A DNA stretch of 64,000 nucleotides from an uncultured Bacilli bacterium (GCA_934098665.1 CAKOOO010000003.1:1-64000), one strand, 5' to 3'; shown: positions 7,509 through 18,025, counted from the first letter of the stretch. Program-made: numbers and translations. The notes: generated by a model from the sequence alone, not told the origin.

Positions 7509-10003
7509 ATTTTAAAATTATTTGTAAAATCCTCAAAAGATAGTTGTTCTTCTTCTTTTGAAAGAGAAATATTATTTTCTTCAGTTTTTATTTCTATTAC
7601 CCTATCTTTTGCTTTAATAATTTCATATTTTGCTTTAACAGTTGAAACTTTTAATTTAGTATAATTACTTCCAAAACTATTTATATCCATTATTGGTATA
7701 TCACTATTTTTTATTTCACCTATATCATCTATAAATTTTACTACATTTATTGTTTTTGAATTTGATGGATATGCACTTATAACTTTATAATCTTTAGTTT
7801 TATTTTTCTTAAGTATTTCTTTACCTTTTTTATTTCTAGTAAGCATTACAAATTCATTTATTTTTACCCTTTTTGCAGTATTTTGATTAGTAAATACATT
7901 TATATATTCATCACTATCATTTATTTGCATTGAACTTATTATATTACTATCACTTAAATTCATAGCTTTTACGCCAGATGCTTTTGGACCAACTTCAGGT
8001 ATTTGGGCAGTTTCAAATAACAAATAATAATTATTATTTGTTACTAAAAGCGTTTTATCTTTCATTAAATTAACACTTACAAGTTCATCATTACCTTTCA
8101 TTTTTACAGCAGTTAATGTTTTAGAATAACGTGATACCTCAAATTCATCAGTTCTTACTTTTTTAATCATACCTTGTTTAGTAGTTAAAATTAAATACTT
8201 ACCTTTTTCAAATATAAATGAATCAATTACTTTTTCATTTTCTTTAATCAAAACAAGGTTATTAACATGCTTTCCTAAATCTTTCCATTTACATTCATTT
8301 ATCATATAAACAGGTATGAATAGATAATTACCTAAATTTGTAAATAAAATAATATAATCACGAGTATTAACTTCGAACATACTTCTTACAAAATCTCCAG
8401 GCTTTAATGTAGTTTCATCATTTGCGGCTTTGAAAGACTTCATAGGAACCTTTTTTAAGTATCCATCATTTGTAACGATTACCATAACATCCTCTTTAGG
8501 TATCATTTCTTTTAAATCAACTTTTATTTCTGTTACATCTTCTTTAATTTCTGTTTTTCTTGGAACTGCATAGTTTTTCTTAACTTCCTTAAGTTCTGTT
8601 TTAAGTAAACTTTTTAAAGTATTTTCATCGTTTAATATTTCTTTACATCTTTCAATTAATTTAGTAAGTTCTTCGGATCTTTCTTTTAAAACAACTATAT
8701 CTGTATTTGTAAGTCTATAAAGTTGCAATGTTACAATTGCTTCAGCTTGTTCTACATTAAAATCAAATGTATTTACTAAATTTTCTTTAGCATCTGCTTT
8801 ATTTTTTGAACTTCTTATTACTTTTATAACTTCATCAAGTATTGATATTGCTTTCATAAGACCTGATACAATATTAAATTCTTTTTCATAAGTTTTAAGT
8901 TCAAATGTAGTTCTTTTAGTAACAACTTCTTTATAATGGGAAATATAAGCATCAAGCACTTCGAGTATACCTAAAACTTTTGGACTTCTATTTACAATAG
9001 AAACCATATTATAATTATAACTAATTTGTAAATCTGTATTTTTAAATAAATAATTTAAAATAAGTTCTTTATTTGCACCATTTTTTAAATCAATAGCAAT
9101 ACGTAAGCCCTCTCTATCAGTTTCATCTCTAACTTCGCTTATACCCTCGACTTTTTTATCAATTCTAATAGAGTCTATTTTATTAACTAAATTTGCTTTA
9201 TTTACATCAAAAGGAATTTGCTCAATAATAATTTGGTCTTTACCTTTTTCTTTTTTAAATTCAGTTTTTGCCCTAACAATTACTTTACCTATACCTTTTG
9301 TAAATGCGGACACTATTCCATCTTTTCCTTCGACTATACCACCTGTTGGAAAGTCTGGTCCTTTAACTATTTCTAAAATAGTATCAAGTTTACAGTTAGG
9401 ACTATCTATTCTTTTGATAGTTGCATCAATTATTTCTCCTAAATTATGGGGAGGAATATTTGTTGCATATCCTGCAGAAATACCATTTGCACCATTTACA
9501 AGTAAATTTGGATATTTAGCGGGAAGCACAGTAGGTTCTAAAAAACGATCATCAAAGTTAAGTGCCCAAGATACTGTTTCTTTATCTAAATCTTTTAATA
9601 GTTCATTACTTATTTTAGCAAGTCTTGCTTCAGTATAACGGTATGCAGCAGCACCATCTCCATCCATTGAACCATTATTTCCGTGAATATCCACTAAAAT
9701 ATGATTTTGCTTCCACCATTGACTCATTCTTACCATTGCATCATATACTGATGAATCTCCATGTGGATGGAATTTACCTAAAACGTCCCCTACTGTAGCG
9801 GCACATTTTATATAACCTTTATCTGAAGTATTTCCTGCTTTATACATTGCATAAAGTATTCTTCTTTGAACTGGTTTTAAACCATCTCTTACATCTGGAA
9901 TAGCACGGTCTAAAATAATTTCTTTTGCATACTTTCCAAATCTATCACCCATTATTTCTTCAAGGGCATAATCTTGTATTCTTTTTAATATTTCATTTTC
10001 CAT
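7505..10003 (-). CDS. parC: DNA topoisomerase IV subunit A
   Basis: The DNA-cleaving subunit of topoisomerase IV, which decatenates daughter chromosomes. The winged-helix domain has the catalytic tyrosine in AYRYTEA (Tyr123), and the quinolone-determining stretch HPHGDSSVYDAM (about 79-90) keeps the usual serine and acidic residue. The C-terminal half is a beta-pinwheel for DNA wrapping. It follows parE by 3 nt, which supports ParC over GyrA. The 832-residue length is typical. It has its own terminator. Confidence 0.92.
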   Translation of the reverse strand: MENEILKRIQDYALEEIMGDRFGKYAKEIILDRAIPDVRDGLKPVQRRILYAMYKAGNTSDKGYIKCAATVGDVLGKFHPHGDSSVYDAMVRMSQWWKQNHILVDIHGNNGSMDGDGAAAYRYTEARLAKISNELLKDLDKETVSWALNFDDRFLEPTVLPAKYPNLLVNGANGISAGYATNIPPHNLGEIIDATIKRIDSPNCKLDTILEIVKGPDFPTGGIVEGKDGIVSAFTKGIGKVIVRAKTEFKKEKGKDQIIIEQIPFDVNKANLVNKIDSIRIDKKVEGISEVRDETDREGLRIAIDLKNGANKELILNYLFKNTDLQISYNYNMVSIVNRSPKVLGILEVLDAYISHYKEVVTKRTTFELKTYEKEFNIVSGLMKAISILDEVIKVIRSSKNKADAKENLVNTFDFNVEQAEAIVTLQLYRLTNTDIVVLKERSEELTKLIERCKEILNDENTLKSLLKTELKEVKKNYAVPRKTEIKEDVTEIKVDLKEMIPKEDVMVIVTNDGYLKKVPMKSFKAANDETTLKPGDFVRSMFEVNTRDYIILFTNLGNYLFIPVYMINECKWKDLGKHVNNLVLIKENEKVIDSFIFEKGKYLILTTKQGMIKKVRTDEFEVSRYSKTLTAVKMKGNDELVSVNLMKDKTLLVTNNNYYLLFETAQIPEVGPKASGVKAMNLSDSNIISSMQINDSDEYINVFTNQNTAKRVKINEFVMLTRNKKGKEILKKNKTKDYKVISAYPSNSKTINVVKFIDDIGEIKNSDIPIMDINSFGSNYTKLKVSTVKAKYEIIKAKDRVIEIKTEENNISLSKEEEQLSFEDFTNNFKI

Positions 10004-10006
10004 ATT

Positions 10007-11914
10007 TTACCCCCTATAATCATCTTCCATGGTAAATTCAACATTTTCATTTATCCACTCTTTTCTAGGTTCAACTTTATCACCCATTAAAGTACTAACT
10101 CTTTTTTCCGCTAAAGCTGCATCAGTAATATTTACTCTAATAAGCATTCTTGTTTCAGGGTTCATAGTAGTTTCCCATAATTGTTCTGGATTCATTTCAC
10201 CAAGTCCTTTATATCTTTGAACTGCATATTTACCAGAATTTTCTCTTTTTATGTTTTCAAGTTCATCATCTGAATAAGCATAATATCGTTTCTTACCATA
10301 ATCTATTTTATAAAGTGGAGGAACTGCTATATATAAGTGTCCTGTTTCAATAAGTCCACGCATATATCTATAAAAGAAAGTTAAAAGTAATATTTGAATA
10401 TGTGCTCCATCAACATCGGCATCGGTCATTATAATAACTTTATCATAATTAGACTCACTTGCATCAAAACTTTGACCTACACCAGCACCTATTGTATAAA
10501 TAAGTGTATTAATTTCTTCATTTTTAAATAAATCTTCACTACTTGCTTTATCAGCATTTATTACTTTTCCTCGAAGTGGAAGTATTGCTTGAAACTTACG
10601 ATTTCTTCCACCTTTAGCAGAACCACCCGCTGAATTACCTTCGACTATAAATAGTTCATTTATTTTAGGATTTTTACTTTGAGCAGGAGCAAGTTTACCA
10701 GATAAATTCTTTTCTATTTTACTTTTATTTTTACCATTTCTGGCTTCTTCTCTAGCTTTTCTTGCGGCCTCTCTAGCGGTTTTACTTTTCATTGCTTTCT
10801 CAAGTATATTAAGAGCTACTTCTTTATTTTCCTCAAGGTAAAATTTTAAACTATCATAAGTTATACTTTCTGTTATACTTCTTGCTTCTGGAGTACCAAG
10901 TTTTCCTTTTGTTTGTCCTTCAAACTGTAAAAGTTCTTCAGGTATTTTCAAACTTATTACAGCTGTTAACCCTTCTCTTACATCTACTCCATCAAGTGAA
11001 TAATCTTTACCTTTAAAAATACTATTATTTTTAGCATAATCATTAAATGCTTTTGTAATACCTGTTTTAAAACCAACTTCATGAGAACCACCATCACCTG
11101 TTTTAACATTATTTACAAACGATAAAATATTTTCTTGATATGTATCAGTGTATTGCATTGCAATATTTACCTCAATACCTTGTTTGATTCCATTAAAATT
11201 TATTACTTTATGAAGTGCTGTTTTATCTTCATTAATATATTCTACAAAACTTGTAAGACCATTTTCATAATGATATTTAACTTCCTTTTCATCTGCTTCA
11301 TCAATTACTTCAATAGTAAGTCCAGGAAGTAAAAATGCACTTTCTTGCATTCTTTCACAAATTGTTGTATATGAAAATTGTAAATTTTTAAATATTTCAT
11401 TATCAGGTTTAAATTTAACAATTGTTCCTGTTTTTTTACTTTCACCTATAGTTCGAAGAGGATTTTTTACTTTACCACCATTTTCAAAATCAATTTCACT
11501 TATTTTGCCATCACGATAAATTACAGCAGTCATCGAAGATGATAATGCATTAACAACTGATGCACCAACTCCATGAAGACCACCGGAAACTTTATAACCA
11601 TCTTCAGTAAATTTACCCCCAGCATGAAGCATTGTATAAATAACCTCAGGAGTACTTTTTCCTGAAGCATGCATACCAATAGGAACGCCCCTACCATTAT
11701 CCGCTACTGTAATTGAATTATCCTTATTTATAATAACTTTAATATAATTACCAAAGCCATTTATTACTTCGTCTATTGAATTATCAACAATTTCCCAAAC
11801 TAAATGATGAAGCCCTCTTTTATCAGTTGAACCAATATACATTCCTGGTCTTTTTCTAACTGCCTCAAGGCCCTCTAAAATCTTAATTGATGATTCATCA
11901 TATTTCTTTACCAT
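10007..11914 (-). CDS. parE: DNA topoisomerase IV subunit B
   Basis: The ATPase subunit of topoisomerase IV. GHKL ATPase motifs include NSIDEV, DNGRGVP and GLHGVGASVVNALS; the transducer contains QTKGKLG; the TOPRIM domain carries EGNSAGGSAKGGR and the metal-binding DADVDGAHI. The C-terminal RYKGLGEMN motif is present. The 635-residue length without insertion fits ParE or Gram-positive GyrB; tight linkage to parC decides for ParE. The ATG is preceded by AAGGTGG. Confidence 0.92.
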   Translation of the reverse strand: MVKKYDESSIKILEGLEAVRKRPGMYIGSTDKRGLHHLVWEIVDNSIDEVINGFGNYIKVIINKDNSITVADNGRGVPIGMHASGKSTPEVIYTMLHAGGKFTEDGYKVSGGLHGVGASVVNALSSSMTAVIYRDGKISEIDFENGGKVKNPLRTIGESKKTGTIVKFKPDNEIFKNLQFSYTTICERMQESAFLLPGLTIEVIDEADEKEVKYHYENGLTSFVEYINEDKTALHKVINFNGIKQGIEVNIAMQYTDTYQENILSFVNNVKTGDGGSHEVGFKTGITKAFNDYAKNNSIFKGKDYSLDGVDVREGLTAVISLKIPEELLQFEGQTKGKLGTPEARSITESITYDSLKFYLEENKEVALNILEKAMKSKTAREAARKAREEARNGKNKSKIEKNLSGKLAPAQSKNPKINELFIVEGNSAGGSAKGGRNRKFQAILPLRGKVINADKASSEDLFKNEEINTLIYTIGAGVGQSFDASESNYDKVIIMTDADVDGAHIQILLLTFFYRYMRGLIETGHLYIAVPPLYKIDYGKKRYYAYSDDELENIKRENSGKYAVQRYKGLGEMNPEQLWETTMNPETRMLIRVNITDAALAEKRVSTLMGDKVEPRKEWINENVEFTMEDDYRG

Positions 11915-11931
11915 AGTACCACCTTAAATTA

Positions 11932-11982
11932 TTATAAAAAAAAAACGCAAGTTTGGCAATGTTACTTTACGTTTTTTTATTT
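11932..11982 (-). terminator. terminator between the membrane protein gene and parE
   Basis: On the minus strand an imperfect stem AACGTAAAG/CTTGCGTT (11944-11973) is followed by a long T run. Confidence 0.65.
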
Positions 11983-12005
11983 TTTAAGTGTCAAATTTTG
12001 TAATT

Positions 12006-12803
12006 TTATAGTAAATTTAATGTATCTTGAGAATCATCTTTTAAAACTGGTTCATTAGTTTTTAGTTTAGGAAGTTCAATATTCATTGTATCATCAAAGT
12101 CATCACTTATAGTATTTTCTTCTTCTTTAACATCTTTATTTGGTACATAAACAGAACTATATATGTTACTTACTACTTTTGTATTATTTATTTCCTTTTT
12201 AACTTCTTCTTTAGGAAGTAATGGAGCAACTTCTTTATCTAAAGACTCAGAAAGCTGTCTTAATCTATTAACTGTATCCTCTTCTTTTTTTATTTTATAT
12301 ACTTCTTCATCAATAACTGGTTTTGTAATTTCAGGTGCTGGTTTTACTGGCACTTCCATTACTGGTGGAATAATAGGAGCAACTTTTTCAACTGGCTTTA
12401 CAGCATCTTCATTTTTAACTTCTGAAGTTAAAGTAACCTGCTGAACTTTAACTGGTTCAACAACTGGAGTAACTGGAGTTTGAATATTTTGATTAACAGT
12501 TACTGGTTTAACTATAGGTGCAGTATTAACAGGCAGTGGGGCTTTTTCTTTTGGTTCAATTTGAGGATTTTGCACTGGAATACTTTGAATAGCACTATTT
12601 ACCTCATTATTTGCAGTTTCAGGATTATTTTGCGATTCCTTTAACTTTTCTAAATTTAATTTTTGAGTTTCTAAAATTTTCTTTTGATCTTTTTTACCAA
12701 GAAAAAACACAATAAAAAATGCCACTAATAAAACAAAAATAATTACCCCTAAATATATAGGAAAATATTTATTTGCGTATAAATTTATAATAAAATCTTT
12801 CAC
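12006..12803 (-). CDS. single-pass membrane protein with proline-rich cytoplasmic tail
   Basis: I do not recognise the family. From the GTG at 12803 the protein has about 265 residues: a membrane helix YFPIYLGVIIFVLLVAFFIVFFLG near residues 13-36 (given as two pieces of one helix), then a basic KKDQKK boundary, then a long low-complexity Pro/Val/Glu/Lys region with repeated KPV and PVxPVxEPVK-like segments and an acidic end. The GTG at 12803 has AAAGAGGTG 6 nt upstream; another GTG three codons earlier overlaps that site. It may be a cell-envelope or division scaffold, but that is a guess. Confidence 0.6.
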   Translation of the reverse strand: MKDFIINLYANKYFPIYLGVIIFVLLVAFFIVFFLGKKDQKKILETQKLNLEKLKESQNNPETANNEVNSAIQSIPVQNPQIEPKEKAPLPVNTAPIVKPVTVNQNIQTPVTPVVEPVKVQQVTLTSEVKNEDAVKPVEKVAPIIPPVMEVPVKPAPEITKPVIDEEVYKIKKEEDTVNRLRQLSESLDKEVAPLLPKEEVKKEINNTKVVSNIYSSVYVPNKDVKEEENTISDDFDDTMNIELPKLKTNEPVLKDDSQDTLNLL

Positions 12804-12878
12804 TATAAACACCTCTTTATTCTACTTAATTTTATCATTTATAAATTTAAAAAGCAATATACTTATAATTAGTTTACA

Positions 12879-12908
12879 TAAAAAAAGGAAAACTTAATTA
12901 TTTTCCTT
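12879..12908 (-). terminator. tig terminator
   Basis: Perfect 8-bp stem AAGGAAAA/TTTTCCTT (12885-12908) with a T run on the minus strand. It overlaps the last tig codons. Confidence 0.8.
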
Positions 12909-14141
12909 AATTATTTCTAATGCTTTATGCATTGTCATATCATATTTAACTACGTCAAGTGAACCATAAGCTTTAATTAATTCATCAACACTTATTCCAT
13001 AGTTTTCGGCCATTTCTTTTGCTTTGGCATCTACTTCTTCTTTAGTAAATTCTACATTTTCTTTTGCAGCAACTTCTTCGATTAAATAACGATATTTAAC
13101 TCTTTTTGTAGCTTCGCCTTCCATTTTTTTATGTAAAGACTCTTCTGTATCACCAGTAAGTTCAAAATATTTTTGCATATCTAGTCCTTGCGTTTGAAGT
13201 TGTCTTTCATATTCATGAATCATTCTATGAATTTCATCATCAATAATTTCTTTGTTTAATTCAACTTTCATATTTTCTACTGCTTTATCAAGAACTTTAT
13301 CTAAATGAGCATCTGCTATTTTAGCTTCTTTTTCTTTTAATAGTTCACTTTTTACTTTGCTTTCTAACTCTTCTTTAGTTTTAACATCTTCATAACCAAG
13401 ATCTTTAAAGAAATCTTCGTTAATTTCAGGTAAAACTCTAACCTTTACTTCATTAATTTTAACTTCAAAAGTAACATCTTTTCCTTTTAAATTTTCTACA
13501 TAATCTTCAGGAAATTTTAAATTAAGAGTTACAATATCACCAGTTTTGTGTCCTACTAGACCATCTTCAAAACCAGGGATAAATGAATGAGTACCAATTT
13601 CTAAACTATAGTTTTCAGCACTTCCACCTTCTAAAGGAGCACCATCAACTTCTCCTTTAAAGTCTATTATAGCAGTATTTCCTTCTTCAATAATTCCATC
13701 ATTTTTAACAATAAGATCGGCAAATCTATCTTGCATTTTAGATATTTCATCTTCAATTTCTTTTTTAGTTACTTTAACTTCTTCTTTTTTTATTCCTAAA
13801 TTTTTATATTCACCTAATTTAATTTCAGGTTTACTAATAATTGTAAATTTAAATTCAACTTCTTTTTCAGAAATATTTTTTACATCAACTTTAGGTTCAA
13901 TAACTGGAGTTATTTCTTTATTTTCATCAAGTGCTTTTTTATAAGCAATTCCTACTGCTTCATCAACTGCATCCATATAAAGACTTTCAATACCAAATTT
14001 TTTAATATAAATTTCTTTTGGACAAGTTCCCTTTCTAAACCCATCAACTTTAACTTCATTAACTTTTTTCTTAAATGCATTATCAAGACATTTAGACCAG
14101 TCAGAAGTTAACTTAATTTCTATTTCGTGTACATTTTTCAT
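12894..14141 (-). CDS. tig: trigger factor
   Basis: A ribosome-associated chaperone and peptidyl-prolyl isomerase that meets nascent chains at the tunnel exit. The N-terminal ribosome-binding domain carries the signature GFRKGTCP near residues 35-42. The FKBP-type PPIase domain (about 145-230) includes IDFKGEVDGAPLEGGSAENY and the GFEDGLVGHKTGD segment. The rest is the helical substrate-cradle domain. The 415-residue length is close to normal. A terminator overlaps its stop codon. Confidence 0.96.
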   Translation of the reverse strand: MKNVHEIEIKLTSDWSKCLDNAFKKKVNEVKVDGFRKGTCPKEIYIKKFGIESLYMDAVDEAVGIAYKKALDENKEITPVIEPKVDVKNISEKEVEFKFTIISKPEIKLGEYKNLGIKKEEVKVTKKEIEDEISKMQDRFADLIVKNDGIIEEGNTAIIDFKGEVDGAPLEGGSAENYSLEIGTHSFIPGFEDGLVGHKTGDIVTLNLKFPEDYVENLKGKDVTFEVKINEVKVRVLPEINEDFFKDLGYEDVKTKEELESKVKSELLKEKEAKIADAHLDKVLDKAVENMKVELNKEIIDDEIHRMIHEYERQLQTQGLDMQKYFELTGDTEESLHKKMEGEATKRVKYRYLIEEVAAKENVEFTKEEVDAKAKEMAENYGISVDELIKAYGSLDVVKYDMTMHKALEIIKENN

Positions 14142-14179
14142 ATATATTTTCCTTCCTTTTTCTTTACATATTATATAAT

Positions 14180-14210
14180 AAAAAATCCCTTTTTACAAGG
14201 AAATTTTTTT
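14180..14210 (-). terminator. weak terminator after the 108-residue gene
   Basis: On the minus strand TTTCCTTG and AAAGGGA can pair around a short loop and are followed by TTTTTTATT. The stem is short and imperfect. Confidence 0.4.
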
Positions 14211-14215
14211 AAAAG

Positions 14216-14542
14216 TTATCTAGATAAATTATCGTTATCTTCAAAGAATATAGAACGCATTTCATTTACGTAATAATAAGGTTTTACTTCATAGCCATCT
14301 TTAACTGTAGGATTTAAATAAAGCATACCTTTATCACTTCTTACATAAAAAATAGCTTTAGCATAATCTATAAATGGATAATATACTCCTCCAACACATA
14401 TTTTTTCATAGTCATTAACCTCTGATAAAATACCATTTGATTTAAGTAACCTTCCATTCCACCAAGTTAATAATTCAACATTTTGACCAACTTCATTATG
14501 TAAATTTTCAAACATACTTTCAACCATTTGTCTTTGCTCCAT
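14216..14542 (-). CDS. hypothetical protein, 108 residues
   Basis: I do not recognise the family. It is a soluble, probably cytoplasmic protein rich in aromatic residues, with a start MEQRQMVESMFENLHNEVGQ, a central LLTWWNGRLLKSNG and an acidic C-terminus. No signal peptide, membrane segment or cysteine cluster is visible. The ATG is preceded by GTAGGAGGG. It sits 49 nt downstream of the two amidoligase genes, in the same direction, so it could belong with them, but nothing in the sequence proves it. Confidence 0.6.
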   Translation of the reverse strand: MEQRQMVESMFENLHNEVGQNVELLTWWNGRLLKSNGILSEVNDYEKICVGGVYYPFIDYAKAIFYVRSDKGMLYLNPTVKDGYEVKPYYYVNEMRSIFFEDNDNLSR

Positions 14543-14591
14543 AAGCCCTCCTACTAAAAATATTATATTAATTATATGATTTTATGTCAAA

Positions 14592-16253
14592 TTAAAATTT
14601 TATAGTTCCACTTTTTTTTATAATTCTACCTACTTTTTTATTTATTAAATAATTTTCTTCAAATCTTTCTTGAAATTTACTAATTAGATATGTATCTTTA
14701 TCAAAAAGAAGATTTAAAAGTACATCACATTTTTCTTTATCATTTGGAATATTACTTACTAAAAAATCAAACTCACCTTTAATTTTTTTAATATTACTAT
14801 ACCTTATTGAAGCATCTACAAGTTTTAAATATAAAATTATATTAAGTACTAATTCATCATAATTTATTTCACAATTTGGTGCTCTAAACTCAATAGTATT
14901 TTTATTTTTTGTAAAAGCATTTTGCAAATTTATTGAGGCAAATCTATCACCTTGAACACCATTCATTATTCTTACAAAGTCAAATAAATCAACAGTATTT
15001 TTAAATCTACCAGATGAAATTGCTTCATTTAAATCTAAAGATAATGGTCTTGCTACATTAAAACATTTAGGCCTTATTAAACTATTTTTATGATTAGATA
15101 TTAAGTAAAAAATATTTTCATTATTACAAAAAAGCATATAAAGCATTTTAAGTTCATTTTCATTTCTAAAGGCATTAAATCCAATATGAATATGGCCTCC
15201 ACATGTTGGCGTTATTTTAGCACCAATTTTTTCTGTCATTTGACAAATATACTTTATTTCTTTCAAAGCATTTTCACTATAATTTAAAACTGGAGAAGTA
15301 ATTTCAAGTCCAAAATCTACTGAGGCCTCATCTTGAAAAAACCAATTATTAAAAATATACTTTCTATCTAAATAATACGCTGCATTTTCATTTGATGTTT
15401 CAAGTTCAAGACCAAAAGTATAATTTTTTAATAACGATATTTTGTGCATTAAAATGTTAATACTTTCTAGAATTTGCTTTTTTCCACCTGCCGTATTAGT
15501 TATATCATACTCAGTATCTTTAAAATCAAAATATTTATTTGATATTCTTTCTTTTAATGATAAATCAGTTGTTGAAATATATATTAAACTAATTAAAGTT
15601 TTTTCCGTATATGGATTAATAAGTCCTTTACTTTTTTCAAGTAAATTATATTTAATACTTTCATTTTTTACGTTATAAATTACATTTTGTTTTTGCACGT
15701 CATTTAATTTATCAAACTCTTTATAAATATATTTTTCACTTAAAGAGCTAACTAAACTTGAAACAAAAAAACCTTTTTCAATAAATACTAACTTTTCTTC
15801 ATCAGATAAAGTTAATAAAAATAAAAGTGTATCTTTTTCATTTAATTTACTTAAATAATTAATTTTTTTATTTTTATCTTTTATAAGAGAAAATACATCT
15901 GAAATAACTTTTTTATCATGCAAAAGAAGACCTATTTTTATTAAATTATCATCACTTAATTTATTTATTAAACAAAATAATTTACTTTCTTTTATAAAAG
16001 AAAAGTCTTTAATAATCTTTCCTATAAAATATACTTTTTCTTCTTCATTTAAACCATTAACTATAACAAGTATATAATTTAAACTTTTACCATTTATTAA
16101 ACTATTAACCTTTTCAATAGATAAATTTATTTCATAGTTTCTATCTAAAATTAAATTATTAAAACTTTCTATTAAAGATATTACCTCATTTTTATTTAAA
16201 TAATCATATAAGTTTTTATTACATTTTAAATTAACTAAAAAATTATTTATCAT
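14592..16253 (-). CDS. amidoligase-like protein with N-terminal helical region (paralog 2)
   Basis: The C-terminal half (about residues 275-500) matches the amidoligase_2 pattern of the COOH-NH2 ligase superfamily: FGLELET (280-286), an acidic DEASVDFG stretch (308-315), EITSP (317-321), CGGHIHIGF (351-359) and NTIEFRAPN (near 450). Such enzymes are predicted to join carboxylates to amines with ATP, for peptide or cell-wall modification. The first 270 residues are helical, leucine- and lysine-rich and unlike known amidoligase N-termini. It overlaps the upstream paralog by 4 nt, so the two are surely co-translated. Substrate unknown. Confidence 0.7.
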   Translation of the reverse strand: MINNFLVNLKCNKNLYDYLNKNEVISLIESFNNLILDRNYEINLSIEKVNSLINGKSLNYILVIVNGLNEEEKVYFIGKIIKDFSFIKESKLFCLINKLSDDNLIKIGLLLHDKKVISDVFSLIKDKNKKINYLSKLNEKDTLLFLLTLSDEEKLVFIEKGFFVSSLVSSLSEKYIYKEFDKLNDVQKQNVIYNVKNESIKYNLLEKSKGLINPYTEKTLISLIYISTTDLSLKERISNKYFDFKDTEYDITNTAGGKKQILESINILMHKISLLKNYTFGLELETSNENAAYYLDRKYIFNNWFFQDEASVDFGLEITSPVLNYSENALKEIKYICQMTEKIGAKITPTCGGHIHIGFNAFRNENELKMLYMLFCNNENIFYLISNHKNSLIRPKCFNVARPLSLDLNEAISSGRFKNTVDLFDFVRIMNGVQGDRFASINLQNAFTKNKNTIEFRAPNCEINYDELVLNIILYLKLVDASIRYSNIKKIKGEFDFLVSNIPNDKEKCDVLLNLLFDKDTYLISKFQERFEENYLINKKVGRIIKKSGTIKF

Positions 16254-17989
16254 TTTATCCCCCTTATTAATGGATTTTCTTTATTAACTTCATAATTTTG
16301 TTTATACCTAAAACTAAATACATTATATAAATAATCATTATCAAAAAATAATAGTTTAAGTAAATAATCTACTTTTTGACTTTCTTCATATGATAATAAA
16401 TTTTTAATATCATAAGTTTTAACTATATTACTAATTTCAATAAGTTTTAAGATAAAAACTATATTTTCATGTAAATATTCATAATTCATTTCAATATTTG
16501 GAAATCTAAATTCCAAAGTATTTTTAATGCCAAAATATACATTATTAATATTTAGTGAACTAGATCTATCATTTACATGGTTATATAAATAGCATACTTC
16601 ATCTTCTATAGAATTAAATTTTAAATCATATTTATAAAGTGATTCAAGTTTATTTGATATTGCTTTAGCAAATATTATAGCATTATCTCTTATTTTAGAG
16701 TTAGCTCTGTTTAAAAGTAAAAACAACTCTTTTTCGCATATTACATATATTTTATAAAATGAATATAAATGTTTAGCATTCTTAAAGGCATTAAACCCAA
16801 TATGAATATGACCTCCCGAAGATGATGAATATAAAAAATCATTATCACGTAAAAAATCACAAACAAATTTTAATTCATTTAAACTTTCTTTATTATATTT
16901 AAATATAGGTGAAGAAAACTCAATTCCATTATCAACAGTTTTTTCCTCTTTAACCATCCATGATGATAAAAATCTTTCATATTTAGAAAGTAAAAGATAA
17001 TATGATGAAGAGCACTCAAGTTCTACTCCAAAAGTAATATCATTTTTAATATTAGGAAACATAAATAAATTTTCATTTGGTATATCACTTTTTTTAAGAT
17101 TATAAATTTTATTTAATAACTCATCTTTTTCACTTAATTTATAAAGTATTCTTTGATCTTTATATAAAAGTAATAATGTTTTTAAAATAGATAAATAAGT
17201 TTTTTCCTCAAAAGAAGAAATACTTATTAAATAAAGTATATGACCAATATCCTCACACTCATATATAACATTTATTTTATCCTCTACAGATAAAGTTAAA
17301 AAATATTTTTCACTTAATTTTTTATCATTTAAATGAGCTATTACACTTACCTTTAAATATTTGTCATTAATATATTTAAGTTTTTCTTCATCAGGTAAAT
17401 ATTTAATATATTTTACTTTATCAATTAAAATAAGGTCATCAAAATACTTACACTTTATTTTATAATCTTTTATTTTAGTAAGAAGCATACCCATTTGAGA
17501 AGGACTAACTATATTAAAAAAATATTCAAGTTCAGTATCTGTTAAAGTACTTTTAATAAGTAAATTCATTATTTCATCACTACTAAAATCTTTAGAATAT
17601 TTTTTTATTAAATAGAAAAACTCATTATTATAAACCATATATTTTAAATAAGTTATTTTATCTTTTTTATTTAATAATAAATAAAACTGTTCATAATATA
17701 TTTTATCAGAAAAATATAATCTTGATTTTATAAAACTATTACTATGTTCATAAGAAAATATAGTAGATAATATTTTTTCATTACTTATAAATTTATATTT
17801 ATCTATATCACTTTTTATAAATGATAAAAATTCAATTATACTATCATATGTATTAAACATATTACTTATTATATAATCATCAATAACCCAAATACTTTTT
17901 GCTAAACATTTTAAAAATTTAGGATTATTAACTAATACATATAAATTATCATTATATTTTTTTAACATATATTTTAAATATATATTCAT
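16250..17989 (-). CDS. amidoligase-like protein with N-terminal helical region (paralog 1)
   Basis: First of a tandem pair. The same architecture recurs: about 320 residues of helical repeats, then FGVELECSSS, EKTVDNGIEFSSP, SSGGHIHIGFNAF and KNTLEFRFPN, the conserved positions of the amidoligase_2 family. The overall identity with the downstream paralog is modest but the motifs match one-for-one, so both probably keep the fold and possibly form a heteromer. A strong GGGGGAAAA site precedes the ATG. Biological role unknown; no peptidase or substrate peptide gene is recognisable nearby. Confidence 0.7.
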   Translation of the reverse strand: MNIYLKYMLKKYNDNLYVLVNNPKFLKCLAKSIWVIDDYIISNMFNTYDSIIEFLSFIKSDIDKYKFISNEKILSTIFSYEHSNSFIKSRLYFSDKIYYEQFYLLLNKKDKITYLKYMVYNNEFFYLIKKYSKDFSSDEIMNLLIKSTLTDTELEYFFNIVSPSQMGMLLTKIKDYKIKCKYFDDLILIDKVKYIKYLPDEEKLKYINDKYLKVSVIAHLNDKKLSEKYFLTLSVEDKINVIYECEDIGHILYLISISSFEEKTYLSILKTLLLLYKDQRILYKLSEKDELLNKIYNLKKSDIPNENLFMFPNIKNDITFGVELECSSSYYLLLSKYERFLSSWMVKEEKTVDNGIEFSSPIFKYNKESLNELKFVCDFLRDNDFLYSSSSGGHIHIGFNAFKNAKHLYSFYKIYVICEKELFLLLNRANSKIRDNAIIFAKAISNKLESLYKYDLKFNSIEDEVCYLYNHVNDRSSSLNINNVYFGIKNTLEFRFPNIEMNYEYLHENIVFILKLIEISNIVKTYDIKNLLSYEESQKVDYLLKLLFFDNDYLYNVFSFRYKQNYEVNKENPLIRGIK

Positions 17990-18025
17990 TTTTCCCCCAT
18001 GTAAAACGTATTATATCTCAATTAA

